In this document: positions 28,897 through 37,901 of the stretch, piece after piece
How the letters are laid out: every line of letters starts with the position of its first letter
Numbering within the stretch: the first letter of the stretch is position 1
NCBI GenBank assembly: GCA_944371905.1
Contig: CALVYA010000009.1
Location: 1-53,427 of the forward strand
Length of the DNA stretch: 53,427 nucleotides
Reading direction: 5' to 3'
From: an uncultured Bacilli bacterium
GTDB taxonomy: Bacteria > Bacillota_I > Bacilli_A > RF39 > UBA660
Position numbers and translations under genes: made by a program
The notes under the pieces: model-generated
What the model saw: the letters and a program-made list of their open reading frames with translations, nothing else
Told to the model about the DNA's origin: nothing
Databases searched by the model: none

Positions 28897-29781
28897 ATGA
28901 AAAGAATTTTTATTGTTAATCCAGTTTCGGGAAGTGGTAAATCAATAGAAATTGCTAACGAAATTAAAGAAGTACTAGATAGAGATAATGAAGATTATGA
29001 AATGTATTATACGACTTCTCCAAAAGAAGCTACTAATATTGCATCAAGGTTTAATAATGTAGATTCTCATATTATTTATAGTGTTGGAGGAGACGGGACT
29101 TTATTTGAAGTAGTAAATGGAATTAGTGATAGTAATAATGTTTTAGGTATTATTCCTTCAGGAACTGGTAATGATTTTATAAAAAGTCTTGATAGTAACG
29201 AAGAGATTACTTATGTTGATTTAGGTAAAATGAATGAATATCACTTTATAAATATTGCATCGGTTAGGATAGATTGTGAAATTGCAAATAATCAGAACCA
29301 AATGAAAAAATTTTTAATACCTAAGTCATTACGTTATAAGGCTAGTATTTTATATACATTATTTCATTTTAAACCTCCGTGTATAAAAGCAAGTATTAAT
29401 GAGCAAGAAATGAATCAAAAAATAACTATTTTAGCTATCTGTAATGGTAAATATTATGGTGGTGGTTTTGCTATTGCACCTAATGCCAAATATGACGATG
29501 GAAAATTTGATATATACTTAGCAGATGATGTTGAAAAATGTAAAATTCCAGGACTTCTTTTAAAATTAGTTAGAGGGAAGCACGAAGAATCTCCATATGT
29601 TCATAAGTTTTACAGTAACGAAGTAGTAATTCATTCTGATTATAATTTAAATTGTAATTTAGACGGTGAAATTTTTTCTCTTAAAGATATGGAATTTTCT
29701 CTGGAGAATAAACAAATGCCTTTATATACTGCTAATGATAAAATTAAAAAACTATGTAAAAAAAGAGGGCTATATAAATAG
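28897..29781 (+). CDS. Diacylglycerol/lipid kinase family protein (DagK/YegS-like)
   Basis: This 294-residue cytoplasmic lipid kinase has NPVSGSGKS at the N-terminus, the ATP-site GGDGTLFEVVNG (near 66-77), PSGTGNDFIKSL (near 87-98), and the C-terminal GGGFAIAPNAKYDDGKFD pattern and NLDGE. Such enzymes recycle diacylglycerol or phosphorylate other lipids for lipoteichoic-acid turnover. AAAGAGG precedes ATG. It lies 23 bp after the glucosaminidase gene and is probably in its operon, ending in a terminator that overlaps the stop codon. Confidence 0.9.
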   Translation: MKRIFIVNPVSGSGKSIEIANEIKEVLDRDNEDYEMYYTTSPKEATNIASRFNNVDSHIIYSVGGDGTLFEVVNGISDSNNVLGIIPSGTGNDFIKSLDSNEEITYVDLGKMNEYHFINIASVRIDCEIANNQNQMKKFLIPKSLRYKASILYTLFHFKPPCIKASINEQEMNQKITILAICNGKYYGGGFAIAPNAKYDDGKFDIYLADDVEKCKIPGLLLKLVRGKHEESPYVHKFYSNEVVIHSDYNLNCNLDGEIFSLKDMEFSLENKQMPLYTANDKIKKLCKKRGLYK

Positions 29782-29789
29782 TCCTTTTT
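29764..29789 (+). terminator. Terminator after the lipid kinase
   Basis: AGGGCTAT (29766-29773) pairs with ATAGTCCT (29778-29785), with one G-U pair, around ATAA, followed by a T run. The convergent DUF262 gene ends 8 bp beyond. Confidence 0.8.
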
Positions 29790-29796
29790 ATATTAG

Positions 29797-32127
29797 TTAC
29801 TTGTATTTATTATATTTATTAATGGTGTCTAATGTAAATTTTATAAAATCGTCCACTTGTTTTCCTTCTGGTATTTTTTTCATATATTTATAAATGTCAG
29901 ATATATCGTTAATAATATCTTGTTTATAGGCTAATAAAAAGTGTTTGTTAAATTCTTTTAATATTAAATATAGTAAGTAAAAATCTTTTGCTCCTCCTTT
30001 TCGAGGCTTATCAATATAAGGATTTAATATTTTTATAAGTTTATTAGGATCATTATCAAATAAGGTATTGATTTTTTCTAAAAATATTTCTATTTCTTTA
30101 ACTGAATTAATAAATTTTTCTTTTTCATGTGAATCAAATTCGATTTTTTCTAATAATATAGTAATAGCAAATTTTTTATCAAAGCTGACTTTTAATTCAT
30201 TATCTTTATTATACATATATATTCTAAGAACATTGTTAATATTATGTATATTATATTCTTTAAAATCAAAGTAAGCTAAAGTTATAATTAGTTCTTCATT
30301 TTTCATTTTTTTATTATTTTGTTTAAGAAAAGGACTATATTTTTTAGCTATTTGTTTTGTTAGAGATAATATATCTACACAATCAAACGAATTCCACATT
30401 TCAAAAGAGTTATATAAAATGGGGTAAGGTTTAGAATTTAATCTTAGGAACATATCTACTGGTTTAAATTCAGTATTATTATTTTCAGTAATTTCTAAAC
30501 AATCTATTTCATAATTTAATATTTGCTCTAAAAGATGAGATTCAATTTCGTCACATGTTTTGTTGTTTAAAAATTCCGATCCTCTTAAATTAGTTAATTT
30601 AAATTTAAATTTTTTAGGTCTTGCTAATTCTCCTTCAGCATTGGTGATTAATTCTCCTAAAAATGATAAGATACTGATAATTCTTTGTTGCCCATCGATC
30701 ACTTCATATATTGGTACACCGTCATTCCCTTTCCTAGAATAGACGTAAATAGGGGGTAATTTAATTCCTAAAATAATACTTTCAATAATTTTAGAAGCAA
30801 TATTCTTATTACTAATTTCTTCTCTTTGATAAAAAGGGCGTACAAAAAATCTACCTTTTACAATTTTATCAATAATGTCTTTTATTTTAAAACTAGTTTC
30901 TCTACTAATTACACTATGAATTGTAGCTAGTTTAGTATATATTTCGTTTTTCTTAATCATTTTTTTAGGTCTTCTTTTTAGTGCTTCTTTTGCTTCTTTC
31001 AAATCATTTAAATAATTAGCGATAGATATATTTAATTCGTTCTCTAAATATTTTTTCATAAAATTATGGCGTTCTATAATGCTATTAGAAGTCATATTTT
31101 TATAATTATCAAAGAAATCTTTGGTTGATGGATTTTCTTCAATGAAATTACAGAATTTATTGATGCTAAAATTATAATAATCTTCTGGAAAATAATCATA
31201 TAGAATAGATAACATCCAGTACACAGCTTTGAAAAATAAAATATTATCTAAAACAGGATTATTAAATGAAGCTAATTTTTCTTTGATGAGAATTGTCTTT
31301 TTTATTATAGTTTCAAATTTTTGAATAATCTCATCATAATCTTTGGCTAATACATATCGATTGTAATATTCATCTATAATATCAGCAGAAAAATTTACAT
31401 TTTTGGATTCAATAATAGATATATAAGGGATAGTTAATAATTCTCTGATGTTTACTAACATTAAATTAATTAATTCCCTTTTTTCAATGTTTCTTTTTGA
31501 TTTAGGAATAAAAACATTGATAAAATTTACATATGGCTCTTCGTTATTTTTAATTTTGCTTTCAAATAATTGACTTAACTTATCATAAGCATAACTTGCT
31601 CTTGCTACTTCATTTTTAGATAAGGAAGACATGCCACTATTATAACGTCTAAATAAATCTCTTTTTAATAATTCTTCACATTCAATTGGATAATCAACTC
31701 CAAATTTAAAACTATATACAATTAATCTTAATTTGAAACTTTGTAGTATTTCTTTAGCATTTTCAGGTAAACTTGTATAAGTACATCCTTCTAATTCAGG
31801 AAGTTTGTTTAAACCTGATTTTTTTAATCTAAATTTATTTTCACAGAATTTTTTGATGCTTTCGTATCTTTGCCTTCCATCAATGATTTCTATTACATTA
31901 TTAATCCTAGTAACAGTTAAAGGAGGAATTTCTCCATTTAAAATAATTGTTTCAATTAATTTAGTAGCTTTTTCTATAGACCATACATAATATCTTTGGT
32001 AACTAGGACTATAATTTACTACTTCATTATTTTCTTCAAAAAATAATTCTTTTATAGTAGGATTTTCAGGATTTCTATCTACATATTGATATAATTTTCT
32101 TAAATCTTTATTTATAGTACTACTCAT
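29797..32127 (-). CDS. Tandem DUF262 (ParB-like) protein
   Basis: This 776-residue protein carries two DUF262 modules. The first has PSYQRYYVW near residue 42 and DGRQRYES near 85. The second has RPFYQREE near 429 and DGQQR near 479. DUF262 is the ParB/Srx-like domain of GmrS-type modification-dependent restriction enzymes and of several phage-defence proteins; its DGQQR motif is needed for NTP use. The usual DUF1524 HNH nuclease partner is not visible. Start ATG 32127 is chosen because GGAGAGGAG lies 8-10 bases upstream; the longer frame to 32202 has no SD. A TATACT -10 precedes it. It is divergent from a UvrD-like helicase. A defence role is inferred. Confidence 0.82.
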   Translation of the reverse strand: MSSTINKDLRKLYQYVDRNPENPTIKELFFEENNEVVNYSPSYQRYYVWSIEKATKLIETIILNGEIPPLTVTRINNVIEIIDGRQRYESIKKFCENKFRLKKSGLNKLPELEGCTYTSLPENAKEILQSFKLRLIVYSFKFGVDYPIECEELLKRDLFRRYNSGMSSLSKNEVARASYAYDKLSQLFESKIKNNEEPYVNFINVFIPKSKRNIEKRELINLMLVNIRELLTIPYISIIESKNVNFSADIIDEYYNRYVLAKDYDEIIQKFETIIKKTILIKEKLASFNNPVLDNILFFKAVYWMLSILYDYFPEDYYNFSINKFCNFIEENPSTKDFFDNYKNMTSNSIIERHNFMKKYLENELNISIANYLNDLKEAKEALKRRPKKMIKKNEIYTKLATIHSVISRETSFKIKDIIDKIVKGRFFVRPFYQREEISNKNIASKIIESIILGIKLPPIYVYSRKGNDGVPIYEVIDGQQRIISILSFLGELITNAEGELARPKKFKFKLTNLRGSEFLNNKTCDEIESHLLEQILNYEIDCLEITENNNTEFKPVDMFLRLNSKPYPILYNSFEMWNSFDCVDILSLTKQIAKKYSPFLKQNNKKMKNEELIITLAYFDFKEYNIHNINNVLRIYMYNKDNELKVSFDKKFAITILLEKIEFDSHEKEKFINSVKEIEIFLEKINTLFDNDPNKLIKILNPYIDKPRKGGAKDFYLLYLILKEFNKHFLLAYKQDIINDISDIYKYMKKIPEGKQVDDFIKFTLDTINKYNKYK

Positions 32128-32267
32128 TAAATATACTCCTCTCCTGAATAAGTATAACATTATTTCTTCTTTTGTCGATATTTTTTTGCCTAAATTTACC
32201 AATGAAATTTAAAATTTAATGATTTGTATTTTGATAAGATTATATAGATAATGAACTAGGTGATTTT

Positions 32268-33809
32268 ATGGATGACAAAATTAGTGGTTATGATTTAGAT
32301 AGTAATCAACGACAAATAGTGATGGATGAAAGTCAGAATTTATTAGTAGTAGCAGGTGCAGGTAGTGGGAAAACTTTAACTATTTTAGGAAAAATTAATT
32401 ATTTGATTAAATATAAGAATATTTTACCTAGTGAAATATTATGCATATCTTTTACTAGAGCATCTGCTAATAGTTTAAAAGATAAAATATTAAAAGAATT
32501 TGGTTGTAATATGAATGTATATACCTTTCATAAATTATCTCTAGAGATATTAAAAGAACATAATATGAATCATTATGAAATTGCGGATGATAATACTTTA
32601 GAAAATATAATTCATGAATTTTTTTGTATCGATATTTATGATTATCCAATTTATTTAAGAAAGTTTTTCACTTATTTCAAATTAGATTCTACTCCTAATT
32701 TAAAGAAGGAATATAAAAAATTTTATTATCATAATTATGAAAAGATAATTGCTTTTGAAAAATTATTATCAACTTTTTTAAGATTGTTTAAATGTAACAA
32801 TTATTCAATTGAAACATTTCCGGTATTTTTGAAGAAAGCTAGAAAAACAATATTTTATTTTAAATATCAGAAAGAAAAAATATTTTTAAGTTTTGCACTT
32901 AATTTATATTTAATGTATCAAAATTACTTAAAAGAAAATAATGAAATAGATTTTGATGATATGATTATTAATGCTACTAAGATAGTTGATAAATTAGGTA
33001 TAAAGAATAATTATAAATATGTAATTATAGATGAATATCAAGATACTTCTATTGTTAGATTTAACTTAATAAAAAGTATTTTAGAGAAGACGAAAGCTAA
33101 ATTTATGGTAGTTGGAGATGATTTTCAATCCATATATCGATTTACTGGATGTGAATTATCATTATTTGTTAATTTTGCTCATTTTTTTGATTATACTAAA
33201 ATTATGAAAATAGAAAATACTTATCGTAACAGTCAGGAATTAATTAATATTGCAGGTAAGTTTGTTATGAAAAATAAGTCGCAAATGAATAAAAATTTAA
33301 GATCTAATAAGCATTTGGATTATCCCATTGAAATAATTTATTATAATAATATACATCAAACATTTTATGACTTGATTTTAAGAATGATTCATATTAGTAA
33401 TAATTCTATTATGATTTTAGGACGTAATAATAATGATGTGAATTTAATATTAAATGATAAATTTAAGTTACAGGAAGAAGGAAGAATTATATTTGAAGAG
33501 AACAAAAACATAAAATTATATTTTTTAACAGTACACAAATCTAAAGGCTTGGAAGAAGATAATGTAATTATTATCAATTTAGAAAATAAATTATTAGGAT
33601 TTCCTAATCAAATAATTGATGAAAAGGTTTTAAGATTAGTTTCTAACGATTTTGAAAAGTATCCATATAGCGAAGAACGAAGGTTGTTTTATGTAGCGCT
33701 TACTAGGACTAAAAATAAAGTGTATTTACTAGTTCCGAAAAAAGCTCCTTCTATTTTTGTACAGGAACTAGTTACAAGATATAAGAAAAATTTAAAGATA
33801 TATAATTAA
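32268..33809 (+). CDS. Short UvrD/Rep-type superfamily 1 helicase
   Basis: This 513-residue DNA helicase has Q-motif DLDSNQRQIV, Walker A VVAGAGSGKT, motif II VIIDEYQDTS, motif III GDDFQSIYRF, motif IV-like YRNSQELI, motif V TVHKSKGLE and motif VI EERRLFYVALTRTK. Housekeeping PcrA/UvrD has about 720 residues, so the accessory subdomains are shortened, resembling the helicase-only proteins of accessory and defence loci. SD AGGTGAT precedes ATG; TTGTAT (32224) and GATAAT (32247) form a promoter with a 17-base spacer. It is divergent from the tandem-DUF262 gene with a 140-bp shared regulatory gap. Confidence 0.85.
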   Translation: MDDKISGYDLDSNQRQIVMDESQNLLVVAGAGSGKTLTILGKINYLIKYKNILPSEILCISFTRASANSLKDKILKEFGCNMNVYTFHKLSLEILKEHNMNHYEIADDNTLENIIHEFFCIDIYDYPIYLRKFFTYFKLDSTPNLKKEYKKFYYHNYEKIIAFEKLLSTFLRLFKCNNYSIETFPVFLKKARKTIFYFKYQKEKIFLSFALNLYLMYQNYLKENNEIDFDDMIINATKIVDKLGIKNNYKYVIIDEYQDTSIVRFNLIKSILEKTKAKFMVVGDDFQSIYRFTGCELSLFVNFAHFFDYTKIMKIENTYRNSQELINIAGKFVMKNKSQMNKNLRSNKHLDYPIEIIYYNNIHQTFYDLILRMIHISNNSIMILGRNNNDVNLILNDKFKLQEEGRIIFEENKNIKLYFLTVHKSKGLEEDNVIIINLENKLLGFPNQIIDEKVLRLVSNDFEKYPYSEERRLFYVALTRTKNKVYLLVPKKAPSIFVQELVTRYKKNLKIYN

Positions 33810-33842
33810 TGATCTATAGTAATAATTATGCTATAATTAGTT

Positions 33843-34468
33843 GGAAGGGTTTAGTGTGGTTAGAAATAATAATGTGTTTTTAAAAGAAAATAGTTAAATA
33901 TATTTGAATAGTAATTTAGTTGAAAATCAAGTGGATATTCTATTGCAAAAAAAATGATGATCCCCATGATTTAACTCATATTTGTACTATTCCTAATAGA
34001 AGAGATGGATCAAGATTATATAAATTTGAGAATAGTTTTTGAGTATATAGATAAAACACTAATAATTTTCATTATAAAGTATGAGAATTAATGTAAAATA
34101 GGGGTATATCTATGATAATTCAGTGCGTAGAATATTAGAGTATATTTATATTAAAGTCTTGGTAAAAATCCTTATTTATATACTACCTAGGATTAAAAAA
34201 TTGATTTAGGCAGTTATGATTTTCCATAGTTTAAAGAAAACAATTCTGATAATTAGGAGTTCAATTTAATTTAGGTGGTATTGATATCATTCATACTTTT
34301 GTTAAAATACCTAACAAGTCATATAAAGAATTTAAAATATATAGATATTTTTCTAATTTTTTTACTAATAGCGAGGTATCTAGTCAGATAATGCAGCAAT
34401 ATGAATTAAAGAATAGAGAGCAGAAAAACCTTAATAAAAGATTAGTGAAATCTTTAGATAATAAATAA
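33843..34468 (+). pseudogene. Decayed gene of unknown family
   Basis: Fragments in several frames are protein-like: DPHDLTHICTIPNRRDG (about 33960-34015) and, in another frame, a final open stretch GGIDIIHTFVKIPNKSYKEF to KSLDNK ending in TAA at 34468. Multiple TGA, TAA and TAG codons separate them. The final stretch is immediately followed by the SD of the intact gene at 34482, so the two once formed an operon. The family is not recognised. Confidence 0.5.
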
Positions 34469-34481
34469 AGGAGGTAGAGAA

Positions 34482-34757
34482 GTGATTATCAATGGCATTG
34501 AAACAACGGTTGCTAAGGCTATAGAATTATCTAATATTAAACAAGATTTTTTAAAAAGAAGAGAAAATGGTCTTTTACTTAGTGACTATCAAGTAAATCT
34601 GTTAAATCAAAATGGTATTAATTATAAAAGGTATAATAATCTTTCTTCTTTATTATTTGACCTTGAGGAAATATTAAATGAAGAAGAAAATATAGAGCTT
34701 GAAGAAATTAGTAAACAATTATCAGAAATACATTATTATAATGAAGTGAATAAATAA
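34482..34757 (+). CDS. Small unknown protein, orphan of a decayed operon
   Basis: This 91-residue soluble, acidic protein ends in a Glu-rich helix (LEEILNEEENIELEEISKQL). The start is GTG 34482 with AAGGAGG (34468-34474) 7 bases upstream. LLLSDYQVNLLNQNGINY in the middle suggests a helical interaction domain, but I recognise no family. The gene upstream is dead while this one is intact with a good SD, so it may still be useful alone, for example as an immunity or antitoxin-like partner (speculative). Confidence 0.6.
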   Translation: MIINGIETTVAKAIELSNIKQDFLKRRENGLLLSDYQVNLLNQNGINYKRYNNLSSLLFDLEEILNEEENIELEEISKQLSEIHYYNEVNK

Positions 34758-34767
34758 AAAAAGATTA

Positions 34768-35724
34768 TTATTGCTCGATTAACTCTTTCAATAATAATTC
34801 TTTTTCATGTTCATTTATAAAGGACGCATTAATTGCGTTTTGATTCATTTTTATAAAATCTTCTTTGGTAAAGTGAAAAGTATCTCGTAGTATTTGATAC
34901 GTATCATTTAAAGTTGTATTAGATACAGTTCTATTATCAGTACTAATAGTTATATTTATATTTTCATCATATAATTTTTTTATTGGATGAGAAGAAATAT
35001 CATTATATATTTTAGTATTTAGATTACTAATAGGACATATTTCTAGAGTAATATTATTTTGTTTTATATGTTCTATAGTTGAATTGTTTTCTATTGCTTT
35101 TACTCCATGTCCTATTCTTGTTGCTCCTAAATTTATTGCATTATCAACGCTTAGATAGGTATCTGCTTCTCCTGCATGTATAGTAAAAGGAATTTTTTTG
35201 TCTTTAGCTATTTCAAATAATTCTTTAAAATTATTAACAGGATAATTTTTTTCATCTCCAGCTAAATCGATACCAACAACTCCTTTATTGCGAAATTGAT
35301 ATGCAGCTTCTATAACCTTATAATTATCTTCGTAATTACTACCTCGCATCATACATAAAATAAGGTTAATTTTAATTGGTACTTGTTTTAATCCGTCTAA
35401 AATTGCAGTAATTACTTCTTCGATCGTTAGTCCTTGTTTAGTATGAAATAATGGAGCAAATCTGATTTCAGCATAAATGACGTTATCTTTTTTTAAATCC
35501 AAGGCTAATTCATAACTGATTCTAGTTAAGTTTTCTTTTGTTTGCATGATAGAAATAGGAAGTTTAAATTTGCTTAAGTAATCTTCTAAGTTTTTCGTAT
35601 TATGATCAACACATATTTTTTCTTTTACTTTTTGCTCTTTTATATTTAATATAGATGCTATAGTAGAAGGCCTTACGCTACCATCTAAATGTAAATGTAA
35701 TTCAACCTTTTTTAAATTTTCCAT
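34768..35724 (-). CDS. add: Adenosine deaminase
   Basis: This 318-residue zinc enzyme converts adenosine to inosine for purine salvage. It has the metal-binding HLHLDGS (residues 9-15), GIDLAGDE, HAGE (His of the metal site and catalytic Glu), and ISTDNRTVS with the zinc-binding Asp; the second Asp of the common DD pair is Asn here, as in some bacterial homologues. ICPISNLNT is also typical. SD GGTGAT lies 3 bases from ATG and TATAAT about 20 bases upstream. It is convergent with the small gene at 34482, 10 bp away. Confidence 0.93.
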   Translation of the reverse strand: MENLKKVELHLHLDGSVRPSTIASILNIKEQKVKEKICVDHNTKNLEDYLSKFKLPISIMQTKENLTRISYELALDLKKDNVIYAEIRFAPLFHTKQGLTIEEVITAILDGLKQVPIKINLILCMMRGSNYEDNYKVIEAAYQFRNKGVVGIDLAGDEKNYPVNNFKELFEIAKDKKIPFTIHAGEADTYLSVDNAINLGATRIGHGVKAIENNSTIEHIKQNNITLEICPISNLNTKIYNDISSHPIKKLYDENINITISTDNRTVSNTTLNDTYQILRDTFHFTKEDFIKMNQNAINASFINEHEKELLLKELIEQ

Positions 35725-35816
35725 ACTATCACCAAATATATTATATCATGTTTAAACAAAGAATAAATGAATTTTAAAATTTATCAATCAATGTTATAAT
35801 ATTAGTGGAGGATGTT

Positions 35817-36971
35817 ATGGATAATATTGAATATCTTTTTTATGATGAGATAATTAAAGAGGCTGCTACAGGTTATGTGGATTGCGGATTCTTTGTTCCT
35901 ATTTGTTTTTCCACTAAAGAATTAATCGACGGTAAAATATGTGAAATCACTAAAGCTAAAGATTTTAATAATACAATGATACCTAGTCTTTTAATTAAAA
36001 ATAGAGAAAACTTAACCAATAGTATTCTTTCTTATTTAGAAGTAGCAGAAGAATTCTATAAAGATGATCCTAGAGTTAGCGACAGCAGTAATAAAAGTAA
36101 ATATATTATTGCTAGTTTACTTGCTAATACTTTAGTTACGGATTTTAATGATTTAAACGAGTTGTTTGTAAGAGGAAAAAACTTTATTTTAGATAATTCA
36201 TTAAATAATTTTATTGAAAGTAAAAATATAGGCTATTCTAATTTATTAAAGTCTAACATTATAGTTACTTTGGAAAAACAAAGTATTGTGGAAGAAACAC
36301 CTTATGGTATTAATATTAAATTAGAAGACGATTTTAATAACACAATTTACGAATTTCCAACTATCAGATATGGTGTTAGTGATAACAAAGCATATATTTA
36401 TGCTATTCAAGGAAGAAATAAAGTTAATAATGATAAAAAGGTGGAAAGGATTTTGAGAAAAGTAGGAGAAGGTTTCGATGAGCAGGGAACTTTAAGAGAT
36501 CCTATTACTCATCCAGAGAATTTATATTCTATTAGTCCATGGTCATTAGTTGCACTATCTATAGTTATTCCACTAATAAAAAATTATAGTCATGTGGATG
36601 AATTTATTGCTCCTTATTTTTTAGTTAATCGATGGAATGCAGTAGAATTATCCTACGAAATTTTAAAAGAAAAATATAAAGGTGAAATGTCTAATCCTAA
36701 AGTAGCAAGTGTGATAGTGCGAAAAGCTAATCAAGTGGAGGAGCACGATCCTATTCAAAGAAATATTACGGACAAGTTTATTAGAAGTTTTAGAAGATTA
36801 GCTCATCATTTTTCTAATATTAGTATAGATAGTTTCCCTTTAGAAATGGATTCTGCATTACATTTTACAGTTGGAGACGATTATCATTGTAACAATACTT
36901 TACTTAACGAAGTTTATAGTTTATCTAACTCTTATATCAATAATTCAAAGTCTTATGGTAATCATAATTAA
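35817..36971 (+). CDS. Unknown 384-residue cytoplasmic protein
   Basis: I do not recognise this family. The protein lacks membrane helices and signal peptide. It has mixed alpha/beta character, a central glycine-rich segment (LRKVGEGFDEQGTLRDP), SISPWSLVALSIVIPLI near residue 240, and a His-rich C-terminal region (LAHHFSNIS, ALHFTVGDDYHC). ATG 35817 follows GGAGG (35807-35811) by 5 bases; the in-frame GTG at 35805 lies inside that SD. TATAAT at 35795-35800 with TGT upstream is a likely promoter. It is followed 12 bp downstream by the alpha/beta hydrolase, so it may be the first gene of that operon. Confidence 0.75.
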   Translation: MDNIEYLFYDEIIKEAATGYVDCGFFVPICFSTKELIDGKICEITKAKDFNNTMIPSLLIKNRENLTNSILSYLEVAEEFYKDDPRVSDSSNKSKYIIASLLANTLVTDFNDLNELFVRGKNFILDNSLNNFIESKNIGYSNLLKSNIIVTLEKQSIVEETPYGINIKLEDDFNNTIYEFPTIRYGVSDNKAYIYAIQGRNKVNNDKKVERILRKVGEGFDEQGTLRDPITHPENLYSISPWSLVALSIVIPLIKNYSHVDEFIAPYFLVNRWNAVELSYEILKEKYKGEMSNPKVASVIVRKANQVEEHDPIQRNITDKFIRSFRRLAHHFSNISIDSFPLEMDSALHFTVGDDYHCNNTLLNEVYSLSNSYINNSKSYGNHN

Positions 36972-36983
36972 ATGAGGTGTTTT

Positions 36984-37901
36984 ATGAAAAGAATAATGTC
37001 CAAAGTAATAAAAACAGTATCAAATAAAGATATTAGCATTAAGAAAAATTATAAATTATTTAGAGTATTACAGAAAATAATTAATTCTAAGATTGTCAAT
37101 AAACAAGAATATGAGGATATTATTTTTTATTTAGGCGATAGAAATATAAAAGCTAGAGTTTTTAATTATGAACATAGTATTCATAAAGCTATTATTTTTA
37201 TTCATGGTGGTGGATGGGTAATAGGATCAGTTGAGTCTTATACTAATACTTGCATGGAATTATCTAAGAAAACAAAAAGAACGGTAATAGCTATTGATTA
37301 TAGATTAGCACCAGAATTTCCTTATCCTAATGGATTTAATGATTGTTATGATGTGATAAAATTAATAATGGATAATTTGGATACTTTAGGATGGAAAGAA
37401 GAGGATATTTGTTTAATGGGGGATTCAGCAGGTGGAAATTTAGTGGCTGCTATTTCCTTAAAAGCTAGGTGTAATAAGGATTTTAAAATATATAAACAAA
37501 TATTGTTATATCCTGCTTTACAAAGTGATTATTCTACTCATACTAAATTTAAATCTGTAATTGAAAATGGAAAAGACTATATTTTAACACAAAAACAACT
37601 ACAAGAATATATGACTTTATACATATCAGATCCTAAAGATTTAGATAGTCCCTATGTGTCTCCTTTAAAAGCTAGAACTTTATTTTTTCAACCGGATACT
37701 TTAATAATAACATCTGATTTGGATCCATTGAGGGATGAAGGAAAGTACTATGCAAAAAGGTTAAAAAGATATTTTAATTATGTAGAATATTATAATTTTG
37801 AAGAAGCAATGCACGGATTTTTATCACAACCAATTCAAAAAAAGCATACAATGAAGGCGTATAATAAAATAATAAATTTTTTAGGTGATGTAAATGACTA
37901 G
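36984..37901 (+). CDS. Alpha/beta hydrolase (HSL-like esterase)
   Basis: This 305-residue esterase of the hormone-sensitive-lipase type has HGGGWVIGS (oxyanion hole, near residue 70), GDSAGGN with the nucleophile Ser near 148, SDLDPLRDEG with the acid Asp, and AMHGF with the catalytic His. ATG 36984 is used because GAGGTG overlaps the first in-frame ATG (36972). The next gene, an AATase/condensation-like acyltransferase, overlaps it by 8 bases, and a DUF6320 gene overlaps that one. The trio probably works on a lipid or acyl ester, one enzyme making and one cleaving it; this role is inferred. Confidence 0.9.
   Translation: MKRIMSKVIKTVSNKDISIKKNYKLFRVLQKIINSKIVNKQEYEDIIFYLGDRNIKARVFNYEHSIHKAIIFIHGGGWVIGSVESYTNTCMELSKKTKRTVIAIDYRLAPEFPYPNGFNDCYDVIKLIMDNLDTLGWKEEDICLMGDSAGGNLVAAISLKARCNKDFKIYKQILLYPALQSDYSTHTKFKSVIENGKDYILTQKQLQEYMTLYISDPKDLDSPYVSPLKARTLFFQPDTLIITSDLDPLRDEGKYYAKRLKRYFNYVEYYNFEEAMHGFLSQPIQKKHTMKAYNKIINFLGDVND

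Noticed and set aside
29797-32202. Longer start of the tandem-DUF262 protein at 32202
   Set aside because: The extra 25 codons have no SD and overlap the promoter; a strong SD supports 32127.
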